From assembly GCA_965603285.1 (NCBI GenBank), contig CBFDCK010000003.1:10508-74507 (forward strand): a stretch of 64,000 bases of DNA, in the 5' to 3' direction. The notes under the pieces are model-generated. The model was not told where the DNA came from and made no database searches. It worked only from the letters and a program-made list of their open reading frames with translations. The stretch comes from JAUWPO01 sp965603285 (GTDB lineage Bacteria; Chloroflexota; Anaerolineae; Anaerolineales; UBA4823). The translations under genes and the position numbers were made by a program. The first letter of the stretch is position 1; every line of letters begins with the position of its first letter. Below, piece by piece: positions 35,231-42,780 of this stretch.

Positions 35231-35521
35231 TCACTCCTTGCGATAAACTACTTCTCCACCTACTACTAAATGGTCAATCACCGCCATGATGACAGCATCC
35301 ACTGGGCTATTCTTGGTTAGATAAGTCTGACGCCCACCTGATCCATGCGCTGTCAATACCAAATCTCCGACACCCGCATCCAGCGTGTCAACGGCTACAT
35401 AGGGCTTACCTATCGGCGTTCCGGTCTCATCAGTCTGCCGCAGGATGAGTAGCTTTCGACCAGTGAGTTTTTCATCCTTTATGGTGGATATCGTGGTCCC
35501 GATAACTTCGGCGATCAACAT
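35231..35521 (-). CDS. BMC-P shell vertex protein, copy 3
   Basis: A 96-residue EutN/CcmL protein (LIAEVIGTTISTIKDEKL, KLLILRQTDETG, GKPYVAVDTLDAGVGDLVLT, AVIDHLVVGGEVVYRKE). ATG at 35521 is preferred over that at 35533 because GGAG stands 7 bases before it. It is nearly the same protein as copy 4 at 35604, indicating a recent tandem duplication. Confidence 0.93.
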   Translation of the reverse strand: MLIAEVIGTTISTIKDEKLTGRKLLILRQTDETGTPIGKPYVAVDTLDAGVGDLVLTAHGSGGRQTYLTKNSPVDAVIMAVIDHLVVGGEVVYRKE

Positions 35522-35603
35522 TACATACTCCACAAAACATTATCAAATCTACTTAATAAATTATCTCAATATACATCTTATGAGCTACTCAATGGTTTAC
35601 ACG

Positions 35604-35894
35604 CTAAGATTTACGAAAAACCACTTCTCCATCGACCTCCAGATGGTCGATCACCGCCATTACAACAGCATCCACCGGGCAATCTTTGGTCTGGTATGTC
35701 TGACGAGCACTAGAGCCGTGCCCGGTCAGTACTAAATCGTCCACACCAGCATCCACCAGGTCGACAGCCACGTAAGGTTTGCCGGTAATCTCGCCAGTTT
35801 CGTCAGTCTGGCGAAGAATAAGCAATTTACTGCCTCGCACCTTCTCGTCTTTTATTGTCGAAATTGTTGTGCCAATAACTCTGGCGATTTGCAT
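35604..35894 (-). CDS. BMC-P shell vertex protein, copy 4
   Basis: A 96-residue EutN/CcmL protein (IARVIGTTISTIKDEKV, LLILRQTDETG, GKPYVAVDLVDAGVDDLVLTGHGS, AVIDHLEVDGEVVFRKS). The ATG at 35894 has AGGA upstream; nine more upstream codons of the frame are not conserved. Together with copy 3 it forms a tandem duplicate between deoC and the aldehyde dehydrogenase gene. Confidence 0.93.
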   Translation of the reverse strand: MQIARVIGTTISTIKDEKVRGSKLLILRQTDETGEITGKPYVAVDLVDAGVDDLVLTGHGSSARQTYQTKDCPVDAVVMAVIDHLEVDGEVVFRKS

Positions 35895-35962
35895 AAACTG
35901 TCCTATAAATACATTACACATAAGACGGTCTAAAGGATTATCCCCTAAGCAATCCGTCTTAT

Positions 35963-36886
35963 CTATGTTGCCACAGGCAAGGCCGCCGCTGCCACACCAT
36001 TCACCTTTCTCTCGCTCTGAACGATCTTTACACCTGCACTGGCCCCGATGCGGGTCGCGCCGGCTGCGACCATTTTCTTGGCATCAGTGTAAGTTTTCAC
36101 TCCTCCAGCAGCCTTAATACCCATCTCCGGGCCAACTGCGCTACGTATTGAGGCGATATCTTCAATTGTTGCACCACCACTGGAAAATCCAGTAGAGGTC
36201 TTGACAAAATCGGCTCCAGCCTCCTTTGCTAATAAGCTAGCGGTTATCTTCTCATCATTATCTAGCAAAGCAGTCTCGATGATCACCTTAACTAACGCGC
36301 CAGCGGTCCGCGCCATCCGCACTACACCGTGAATATCCTTCGCTACCAGGTCATAATCCTTCGTCTTGAGCGCCCCAATATTGATCACCATATCAATCTC
36401 AGTTGCCCCATCACGCAGGGCGGTTTCGGTTTCATAGCCTTTCACCTCAGGGGATGACGCTCCCAGTGGGAAGCCAACAACCGTACATACCTTCACCGGG
36501 CTGCCACGCAGTAAATCGGCACACAACTTCACATGCGTAGGGTTTACACAAACTGAAGCGAACTCATATTTGCGTGCTTCGTAGCAAAGTTGCGCAATCT
36601 GGTCAGCGGTAGCATCCGGCTTGAGCAGGGTGTGATCTATCATCCTGGCGACGCTAGGATCATCTGGAATACCGCCCAGCGTGGATGTAATTCGCGTAGC
36701 TCCGGCGCTGACAACTCTTCCAACGCGATCAAAACAGGTTTTTACGCAGATATCTCCGGTGCACTCCTCAGTGCAGTGGTCGCCATCGGGCAGTGCTGAT
36801 CGTTGCTCCTGTTCGGCAAGCGCGATCAGCACTTCACGAGCAACAACTTCCACTATTTGTTCAACTTCCGATTGTTCATAAAACAT
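35963..36886 (-). CDS. deoC: Deoxyribose-phosphate aldolase, microcompartment form with N-terminal extension
   Basis: A 307-residue class I aldolase splitting 2-deoxy-D-ribose 5-phosphate into glyceraldehyde 3-phosphate and acetaldehyde. The catalytic set is intact: Asp165 (EIDMVIN), Schiff-base Lys229 (VKTSTGF) and Lys258 (IKAAGG). The core begins near residue 80. Ahead of it lie an amphipathic helix (SEVEQIVEVVAREVLIAL, 6-23), an encapsulation-peptide candidate, and a Cys cluster, Cys38-x3-Cys42-x4-Cys47-x3-Cys51. Ordinary DeoC is about 220-260 residues with neither element; the housekeeping copy at 42781 lacks both. A metal or Fe-S site at the Cys cluster is possible but unproven. The gene lies 6 bases after rpiB. 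Confidence 0.93.
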   Translation of the reverse strand: MFYEQSEVEQIVEVVAREVLIALAEQEQRSALPDGDHCTEECTGDICVKTCFDRVGRVVSAGATRITSTLGGIPDDPSVARMIDHTLLKPDATADQIAQLCYEARKYEFASVCVNPTHVKLCADLLRGSPVKVCTVVGFPLGASSPEVKGYETETALRDGATEIDMVINIGALKTKDYDLVAKDIHGVVRMARTAGALVKVIIETALLDNDEKITASLLAKEAGADFVKTSTGFSSGGATIEDIASIRSAVGPEMGIKAAGGVKTYTDAKKMVAAGATRIGASAGVKIVQSERKVNGVAAAALPVAT

Positions 36887-36892
36887 TGATTT

Positions 36893-37507
36893 CTAACTAG
36901 CCTGTCTCCTTTCAATCGTCGTGATTTTGTCTACCCGGCGGGCGTGACGCCCCCCGGCGAAGATTGTGTTCAACCAAGTCAACACGATTTGGCGGGCTAA
37001 TGTAGGAAAGATCAATCCAGCACCCAAGGTAAGTACATTGGCATTATTATGTTCACGACTGTTCAACGCAGTGGCGTGGTCATAGCACATAGCAGCCCGT
37101 ACACCTGGCACTTTATTGGCAACCATACAGCTCCCAATCCCAGCTCCGTCAATTATAATTCCGCGCCAGACGTCACCTTCACTCACTTTTTTCGCTACTG
37201 CATAGGCGAAATCGGGATAATCCACCGAATCCGGGCTATACGTACCACAATCATCCACCTTGTAGCCCTGCTTCAGGAGGAATGTTTTAAGGTTCTCTTT
37301 GAGAGAAAAACCACCGTGATCAGCCCCCAATGCTATTGTGTTTACTGTTGCGACATGAGGCTGAGATTCCACCAGCATTAAATCTGGCTCGGTACCTGCA
37401 GGATTTAAGGTAGACGTGGTTGATGAAACGACATTGCCGCTTCCCAATGTGCGCCGCACTATCTGCTGCACGAGATCTTGGAGATCGGAATCAGAAATTA
37501 TGCTCAT
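36893..37507 (-). CDS. rpiB: RpiB-type sugar-phosphate isomerase, microcompartment form
   Basis: A 204-residue LacAB/RpiB isomerase. The core starts near residue 57 (IALGADHGGFSLKE, then DYPDFA, GAGIGSCMVANKVPGVRAA, NSREHNNANVLTLGAG). About 55 extra residues precede it: an amphipathic helix (SDLQDLVQQIVRRTLG, 7-22), likely an encapsulation peptide, and a Ser/Thr-rich linker. The E. coli RpiB catalytic Cys66 position is Asp120 here; a Cys occurs at 127. This may mean a different base, as in mycobacterial RpiB, which uses Glu, or a different sugar phosphate. First enzyme gene of the BMC operon after the regulator. Confidence 0.9.
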   Translation of the reverse strand: MSIISDSDLQDLVQQIVRRTLGSGNVVSSTTSTLNPAGTEPDLMLVESQPHVATVNTIALGADHGGFSLKENLKTFLLKQGYKVDDCGTYSPDSVDYPDFAYAVAKKVSEGDVWRGIIIDGAGIGSCMVANKVPGVRAAMCYDHATALNSREHNNANVLTLGAGLIFPTLARQIVLTWLNTIFAGGRHARRVDKITTIERRQAS

Positions 37508-37516
37508 AACTCGAAA

Positions 37517-38326
37517 TTAATAATTCACGGGTAGATTATGTGGCTCCGAGGTTTCCATATGAAATGGCAACCTTCGGAAGGCAAATTCACCCGGTGAAGA
37601 ATGCAACCGAAGGTTAGTGTAAAAACGGAAACGATCACCACGTAATTCAGAATCGACGTACTCAATTATCTGACCTGTGACCATCCGCGTTTCACGATGG
37701 AACACAATCACGACAGCCGGCGGTGTCAAACCCAGTAAGTGTGTCACTTCGGGTGTCGAAAGACTGGCTTCAATTACCTGTTCAGCATGATCGGGTCTTT
37801 TCTTATAAACATTGTAGAGTATTTCATAAAGAGAATTAACGGCAAAATCATAATTTAAAATCCCTGGGCAAAGGGCGTGCGGTAAATACGATCGCTCAAT
37901 GGAGGTGGGCTCGTCATCCATGAGTCGCACTCGGTAAAGAAACGCAACATCAGCTCCAAGCTGAATTTGTAGTCGCCTAGAAAGAAATGGATCAGCACCA
38001 ATTATCTTTGCCTCCAATACTTGGCTGGTTACTTTCTTACCATGAATCCGCATTTCTTGAGTGAAGCCAAATAAGTATTCCGCCGTCTTGTCAAGTCTAT
38101 TGTCTACAACAAAAGTTCCTACCCCTGGAACAGTCCTTAATATATCTTCATTTACCAGTTCACTGATTGCGCGTCGAACGGTATTACGCCCAGCCGAATA
38201 AATTTGGCAAAGTTCACCTTCTGATGGTATTCTCTCGGATGCTTTTATCTGTCCGGTTCTCACCTGGCTTAAAATTGACTCTGCTATAACTTGATATAGT
38301 GGTTCAGCTCGCCGTTCTCTATCCAT
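37517..38326 (-). CDS. GntR/HutC-family transcriptional regulator of the BMC operon
   Basis: A 269-residue regulator. The N-terminal winged helix has PLYQVIAESILSQVRTGQI, RIPSEGELCQIY, GRNTVRRAISELVNEDI and GVGTFV (about 9-75). A UTRA ligand-binding domain (about 95-250, with ERSYLPHALCPGI and IEYVDSELRGDRFRF) follows. It is the first gene of the operon. The promoter upstream carries three phased repeats that are probable binding sites. UTRA domains often bind a sugar phosphate; here the effector may be a pentose or deoxypentose phosphate (inference). AAGGGA lies before the ATG. Confidence 0.93.
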   Translation of the reverse strand: MDRERRAEPLYQVIAESILSQVRTGQIKASERIPSEGELCQIYSAGRNTVRRAISELVNEDILRTVPGVGTFVVDNRLDKTAEYLFGFTQEMRIHGKKVTSQVLEAKIIGADPFLSRRLQIQLGADVAFLYRVRLMDDEPTSIERSYLPHALCPGILNYDFAVNSLYEILYNVYKKRPDHAEQVIEASLSTPEVTHLLGLTPPAVVIVFHRETRMVTGQIIEYVDSELRGDRFRFYTNLRLHSSPGEFAFRRLPFHMETSEPHNLPVNY

Positions 38327-38357
38327 AGCAGTCCCTTAAAGATTTATCTACAAACAT

Positions 38358-38387
38358 TCCAACCTGTACCAACATATACCAACATGT
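38358..38387. promoter_or_regulatory. Three 10-bp direct repeats, probable GntR operator
   Basis: Units tccaacctgt, accaacatat and accaacatgt follow each other with exact 10-base spacing, so they lie on one face of the helix. They sit just downstream of the -10 box, over and past the expected transcription start of the gntR-BMC operon. Confidence 0.7.
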
Positions 38388-38396
38388 CCTATTCGC

Positions 38397-38426
38397 ATTA
38401 TAGCACTAATTTGGGTAAAGTGTCAA
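38397..38426 (-). promoter_or_regulatory. Consensus promoter of the BMC operon
   Basis: On the minus strand a perfect TTGACA (38426-38421) and a perfect TATAAT (38402-38397) are 18 bases apart. Transcription would start near 38390, inside or next to the repeat operator, giving a leader of about 65 bases before the regulator gene. Confidence 0.88.
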
Positions 38427-38564
38427 GAATAAAATTGACAGAATAAAATGGCAATTCATCAATCAGACGCGCTTTTGAAAGTATTGATGTTTGATTAAAC
38501 TGAACAACGCCCTGCGCTTTAGGATAACTTAGAAGAACTTCCGTAGCGGTTATATTTTTTTATT

Positions 38565-39458
38565 TTATTGAGTCGTTGACAACAATTGTTTTGGATCTAC
38601 AAGTTGAAAAATTTCCCTCACTCGCCATGTGCAGTAAGCGCTCATTTCTTTTGGAGATGCGCTGGTGTGATAATGTGCCATGCTGCCAAGCCGCGCCCCT
38701 GAAGGACCGATTCGAACTTCCAGGTGCAGATGAGGGTTAAGAGCGTTTCCGCTGTCTCCGATTTGACCAATTATTTGTCCGCATTCGACGGCTTCATCGA
38801 TTTGAAAAGAGGGGAATTCTTTCAGATGGGCGTACAATAAATATAGTGAGCGTTTCTCGGCGTTCCAGGGTGGAACGGGTGAAATCTGCGGGCAGTTGAG
38901 GGCTGGATGGGATTCAATTGTTGGAGATAGAGTTGGAAGGTAAATCCCTGAGACGGATTGGGAAGCCAAGGACTCGAGCGGTGTTTCGATCATCAGAGCA
39001 TTTCCGTAAGGGAATCGGTTGTCGATTACTGCCGCGACGTGACCGTCCAGTACGGACTGCACTGGGTTCCCGGATAGGGCGATCCCATATTCCAGGACAG
39101 CAAAATCTACACCTTGATGGGGGTCGTCCCGCCCTGAGCGTGGTGGATTGAATGGGTTATGGATAGTGTCGGTCAATTCGGTTATTGGTATGCCTTGCAG
39201 TGGAGAACATAAGCGCAGATCGGTTATTTCTTCCACTTCGGTTGGTTTTTTGGTGAAAGCAGGCGATGGAGATGGGCTGGATGTTGGGACTGATTCACTT
39301 GTAGGAGTGGGTGAAGCGTTCGATGTGCTGGTTGCTGTCGGGGGTTGAGAAGTTGTTTTATGATTGATCTCACCAGAATTGGATGTACACCCCGCCAATG
39401 AAACGATAAATAATAAGGTTAACAAATATAGATGTCCAGAACGGTTATTGAACGCCAT
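38565..39458 (-). CDS. M23 (LytM-type) peptidase-domain lipoprotein
   Basis: A 297-residue exported lipoprotein (signal ending VSLAGC at residues 19-24), with a Thr/Ser/Pro-rich linker (about 30-72) and a peptidase M23 domain. The metal-binding set shows HQGVDF (His113, Asp117) and HLHLEVR near residue 235. Between them an unusual ~40-residue segment (SGIYLPTLSPT...) interrupts the domain. M23 proteins cut peptidoglycan cross-links or act as inactive regulators. No operon partner: its neighbours are the divergent aminotransferase and the BMC regulator. Confidence 0.82.
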   Translation of the reverse strand: MAFNNRSGHLYLLTLLFIVSLAGCTSNSGEINHKTTSQPPTATSTSNASPTPTSESVPTSSPSPSPAFTKKPTEVEEITDLRLCSPLQGIPITELTDTIHNPFNPPRSGRDDPHQGVDFAVLEYGIALSGNPVQSVLDGHVAAVIDNRFPYGNALMIETPLESLASQSVSGIYLPTLSPTIESHPALNCPQISPVPPWNAEKRSLYLLYAHLKEFPSFQIDEAVECGQIIGQIGDSGNALNPHLHLEVRIGPSGARLGSMAHYHTSASPKEMSAYCTWRVREIFQLVDPKQLLSTTQ

Positions 39459-39645
39459 TTTATTTATGGCTTCCCTGGTTGGGTACCCAACAGTCCAATT
39501 GAAAAGAGTGAGAAAGTAGTATAATCTTTTTTTGATAAAACTATGAAGGAGAACAATCTGGATTATTGGTTGAACCGGTTGCCATGTTCGATGCTTTGTT
39601 GTGGTTCAGTAAAGGCGATAGTTTGTGTTATCACAGGAAGACACT

Positions 39646-40824
39646 ATGACTCTTTATGACTTTGACCAGATTCTTGATCGCCGGAAATCGGACAGCCTCA
39701 AGTGGCGCTACTATGGGGATGATGTTATTCCCATGTGGGTGGCAGACATGGATTTTGTGTCTCCAGAGCCCGTCCTTCAGGCGCTGCATGAGCGGGTTGA
39801 TCATGGTGTTTATGGTTATCCAGTCGGCTTGACCCATTTACCGGAAAAGGTCTCGGAGTTTCACCAGTTAATTATAGATCGCCTGGCTTGCTTGTATGAT
39901 TGGTATATCTTACCGCAGGACCTGGTCTTAATTCCAGGGGTCGTTACGGGCTTTCACATTGCCTGCCACACCTTGGAATCTCCAGAAAATGGAGTGCTGG
40001 TGCAAACCCCTGTCTATTACCCAATATTAAATGCAGCTATTAACACAGGGAGGCTTTCTCAGGAAATGGAGCTGACCCGCAATCCGGATGGTTCTTATAG
40101 CGTTGACTGGGATTTGTTCGCAGACAGCATCACTTCAGAGACACGCTTGTTTATTTTATGCAATCCCCAAAATCCGGTTGGCAAGGTGTTTTCGCGCGCC
40201 GAACTGGAGAGCCTGGCAGAAATCTGCCTGCAGCGTGACATCCCTATATGCTCAGACGAAATTCACTGCGACCTGGTTTATCAAGGATACAGGCATATCC
40301 CCATCGCATCTTTAGATCCGGTTGTTGCACAAAACACGATTACATTGATGGCGCCCAGCAAGACGTTTAACCTTCCTGGACTGCAATGTTCTTTTGCGAT
40401 AATTCAGAACCGAGATTTGCGAGAGAAGTATATAGCAGCCCGCAAGGGTCTTGTGCCGTGGGTCAACTTGATGGGGCAGGTAGCAGCCGAAGCGGCATAC
40501 CGTGATGGGGGAGATTGGCTTGCCCAGTTGCTGCAATACTTGGAAGGCAATCGTGACTATCTGTCTGATTACGTTCAGGGCGAATTACCAGGGCTTTCTA
40601 TGGCTGAACCTCAAGGCACATACCTGGCATGGCTCGACTGTAGAGAAACAGTAATATCAGGTAATCCATATGAATTCTTTTTAGAAAAGGCAGGGGTTGC
40701 TTTTAATAACGGTAAAATGTTTGGCCGCGGAGGTGATGGTTTTGTGAGGATTAATTTTGGCTGTCCGCGTTCAACCCTTGCTGAAGCATTGGAGCGCATG
40801 AAAGAAGCCTTAATTGATATGTAG
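39646..40824 (+). CDS. patB: MalY/PatB-type cystathionine beta-lyase (PLP aminotransferase fold)
   Basis: A 392-residue fold-type I PLP enzyme. It has MWVADMDFVSPEPVLQAL near residues 24-41 and HGVYGYP near 47-53. It has CNPQNPVGKVFS, the SDEIHCDL motif, and the PLP lysine in APSKTFNLPGLQCSF. The C-terminal Arg region is GDGFVRINFGCPRS. MalY/PatB proteins cleave cystathionine and other Cys conjugates; some also act as aminotransferases. A GTG at 39625 is in frame, but AGGA stands before the ATG at 39646. No obvious functional link with its neighbours. Confidence 0.88.
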   Translation: MTLYDFDQILDRRKSDSLKWRYYGDDVIPMWVADMDFVSPEPVLQALHERVDHGVYGYPVGLTHLPEKVSEFHQLIIDRLACLYDWYILPQDLVLIPGVVTGFHIACHTLESPENGVLVQTPVYYPILNAAINTGRLSQEMELTRNPDGSYSVDWDLFADSITSETRLFILCNPQNPVGKVFSRAELESLAEICLQRDIPICSDEIHCDLVYQGYRHIPIASLDPVVAQNTITLMAPSKTFNLPGLQCSFAIIQNRDLREKYIAARKGLVPWVNLMGQVAAEAAYRDGGDWLAQLLQYLEGNRDYLSDYVQGELPGLSMAEPQGTYLAWLDCRETVISGNPYEFFLEKAGVAFNNGKMFGRGGDGFVRINFGCPRSTLAEALERMKEALIDM

Positions 40825-41098
40825 TCCTTTTTGGGTGTGCTCTTCAAGCGAAGCATTTTGATGTGTGTGGAGAAAGAAGTCGGCACAGATTTTGCAACTA
40901 AAGTCCTACAGAATACCGACAATTTGATAGGGTTTTCTAACGGTAGGTTGATGAAATCAATGATTTATTAGCCTGACGGAGACTTGACAGTTTGCGGGTA
41001 ACAATGCAACATGTTGAAATGCTCAAATGTGGTTTTCCATTATTAATCTTGAATGAGGATCAGACCGCATGAGTGGTCTGTAGAATTAGGAGATAGAG

Positions 41099-41806
41099 AT
41101 GAATATCAAACGTACTTGCGTGGTTGTAGCTCTAGTATTACTCTTAGCCGGTCTTGCTGCCTGTACGCGTTCATTAACACCTTCGGATAAAGGTACTCAG
41201 ACCAGCCCTGAGGACGTTACTTCTGAAGAAGTGACGCCCGCAGCCGGTACAGAAGTTATGGGACAATTATTTTTGCTCGCAACCCAAACGGCTATGGCTC
41301 GACAAGGCATCAGCGCTGAGGAATTCCCCGAAGTGTCAACAGAAGAAGCACCAACAGATGTGGCTCCCGGTACAACCGAAACCGCTCCTGTTGAGGGTCA
41401 AGAACAAGGTACAACAACTGCTCCAACCCCTAAACCGACCAAAGTAGCAGTGCCAACTGCGACACCAGGAAAGCCTGATACGTATACTTTACAGAAGGGC
41501 GAGTTCCCATTCTGCATAGCCAGACGTTTTGATGTGAATCCACACGAAATGCTGCGGGTCAGTGGTATAGTGCCCAATACAACTCTTCAACCCGGCACAG
41601 TGTTGAAATTACCCCAGACCGATCGAGCATACCCCGGAAATCGCACTTTGCGAGAGCATCCCACTACTTATACGGTCAAATCTGGGGACACAATTTATTC
41701 TATAGCTTGTTTGTTTGGCGATGTGGCTCCGGACGCTATCGCTTATGCGAATGGTTTGCAACCGCCATATGAGCTATCCCTGGGAGATGAGTTGCATATC
41801 CCATAA
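41099..41806 (+). CDS. LysM-domain lipoprotein
   Basis: A 235-residue exported lipoprotein (signal with lipobox AGLAAC near residue 22), a long acidic, Thr/Pro-rich linker, and two LysM modules. The first (YTLQKGEFPFCIARRFDV) starts near residue 128 and the second (TYTVKSGDTIYSIACLFGD) near 190. LysM binds the glycan strands of peptidoglycan. Both modules contain Cys residues that could pair. No enzyme domain is present, so a cell-wall anchoring or sensing role is likely. A GGAGA-type site is present (aggagatagag) right before the ATG. Confidence 0.85.
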   Translation: MNIKRTCVVVALVLLLAGLAACTRSLTPSDKGTQTSPEDVTSEEVTPAAGTEVMGQLFLLATQTAMARQGISAEEFPEVSTEEAPTDVAPGTTETAPVEGQEQGTTTAPTPKPTKVAVPTATPGKPDTYTLQKGEFPFCIARRFDVNPHEMLRVSGIVPNTTLQPGTVLKLPQTDRAYPGNRTLREHPTTYTVKSGDTIYSIACLFGDVAPDAIAYANGLQPPYELSLGDELHIP

Positions 41807-41833
41807 TAGATGATTGTATATTTACTGGAATTC

Positions 41834-41867
41834 AAGGAGTAGCCAAACCTGATGGTGGCTGCTCCTT
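41834..41867 (+). terminator. Probable terminator after the LysM gene
   Basis: A 12-bp stem (aaggagtagcca / tggctgctcctt, one G-T pair) with a 10-base loop, followed by aattattta. The T-run is weak, so termination may be partial. It separates the LysM gene from the NUDIX gene. Confidence 0.6.
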
Positions 41868-41888
41868 AATTATTTAGGGAGGTTTTTT

Positions 41889-42437
41889 ATGCCGTTTGAA
41901 GTGATTGAATCCCAGGTCGTTTTCCGTGGTCGTGTTTTCAAAGTCAGAAAGGATAAGATCAGAGTCACCGAAAGCCGGGTTTCCCATCTGGACGTGGTCG
42001 AGCACCGTAATTCTGTAACAATCGTACCGCTGGACAGTGATGGTAACCTCTGGTTTGTTCGCCAGTATCGTCATCCAGTTGAGGGAAACCTGCTGGAGTT
42101 GCCTGCTGGTGTGATTGAACCGGAGGAGTCGGCCGAGGAGTGTGCCTACCGTGAAATTCGTGAAGAGACTGGTATGGCGGCAGGAAATTTGCGGGAGATC
42201 GGTAGTTTCTTCATGGCGCCTGGGTATTCGACAGAGTACATGTATGTCTTTCTAGCGACCGAACTGGATCCGGATCCATTGGATGCAGACGAGGACGAGT
42301 TCATAAGCATTGATAAGATTCCAGTTGAAATGGCATTGCGCATGGCAAAGAGCGGTCAGATCCAGGACGTAAAATCAATCGGGTCGATATTTCTGGCGCA
42401 GCCATTTTTGCTCCAGACAACAGAGCCTAATTCATAA
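41889..42437 (+). CDS. NUDIX hydrolase, ADP-ribose pyrophosphatase type
   Basis: A 182-residue NUDIX protein with the complete box G-x5-E-x7-REUxEExGU in GVIEPEESAEECAYREIREETGM (about 76-98), split here by family spacing. The flanking sequence (FRGRVFKV, VRQYRHPVEGNLLELPAG, FFMAPGYSTEYMYVFLA) is typical of ADP-ribose pyrophosphatases of the NudF group. GGGAGG stands before the ATG. It removes potentially toxic ADP-ribose or related nucleoside diphosphate sugars. A nucleotide-sugar substrate linked to the activation modules earlier in the window cannot be excluded. Confidence 0.88.
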   Translation: MPFEVIESQVVFRGRVFKVRKDKIRVTESRVSHLDVVEHRNSVTIVPLDSDGNLWFVRQYRHPVEGNLLELPAGVIEPEESAEECAYREIREETGMAAGNLREIGSFFMAPGYSTEYMYVFLATELDPDPLDADEDEFISIDKIPVEMALRMAKSGQIQDVKSIGSIFLAQPFLLQTTEPNS

Positions 42438-42481
42438 GTACAAAGCTGCTAAACAATATTGAGTTTTTACCTTGCGAAGGT

Positions 42482-42766
42482 CTATGGCTGAGCCTGGTTT
42501 GCCCCTGTTGGCTCTGCTTTGTGTGGTGAGGTTGAACTTCGACCTGTTTCCGGGTTGAGCAGCGTGTTCAGCCATGTGATTGCTCTTCCGTCGTATTCCC
42601 TGCGCCCGCATATATCGCACACATAAGCCGGAAAATCTGGCACTGTGATCAATTCATTGTTCAGCCAGGTGAAATAAGTCAGGTGCCGCAGCTTCAAGAG
42701 ACCAGTACCGCATTCACCACACATGCCTTTGATATTTGGTGCCTCATTTTCTGGTTTACTGATCAT
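42482..42766 (-). CDS. Small zinc-finger protein of the YgiT/MqsA N-domain type
   Basis: About 94 residues. Two CxxC pairs, CGECG near residue 16 and CDICG near 50, with the RREYDGRA stretch that follows, match the YgiT-type zinc finger found at the N-terminus of MqsA-like antitoxins. The C-terminal helix-turn-helix domain of full antitoxins is absent and no toxin partner is adjacent, so an antitoxin role is unlikely. AAGGAG lies before the ATG at 42766, inside the junction with the second deoC gene, to which it is probably coupled. Function unknown. Confidence 0.7.
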   Translation of the reverse strand: MISKPENEAPNIKGMCGECGTGLLKLRHLTYFTWLNNELITVPDFPAYVCDICGRREYDGRAITWLNTLLNPETGRSSTSPHKAEPTGANQAQP

Positions 42767-42780
42767 CCCTGGCAACTCCT

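Noticed and set aside
42482..42766. MqsA/YgiT antitoxin of a toxin-antitoxin pair
   Set aside because: Only the zinc-finger part is present and no toxin gene is adjacent.
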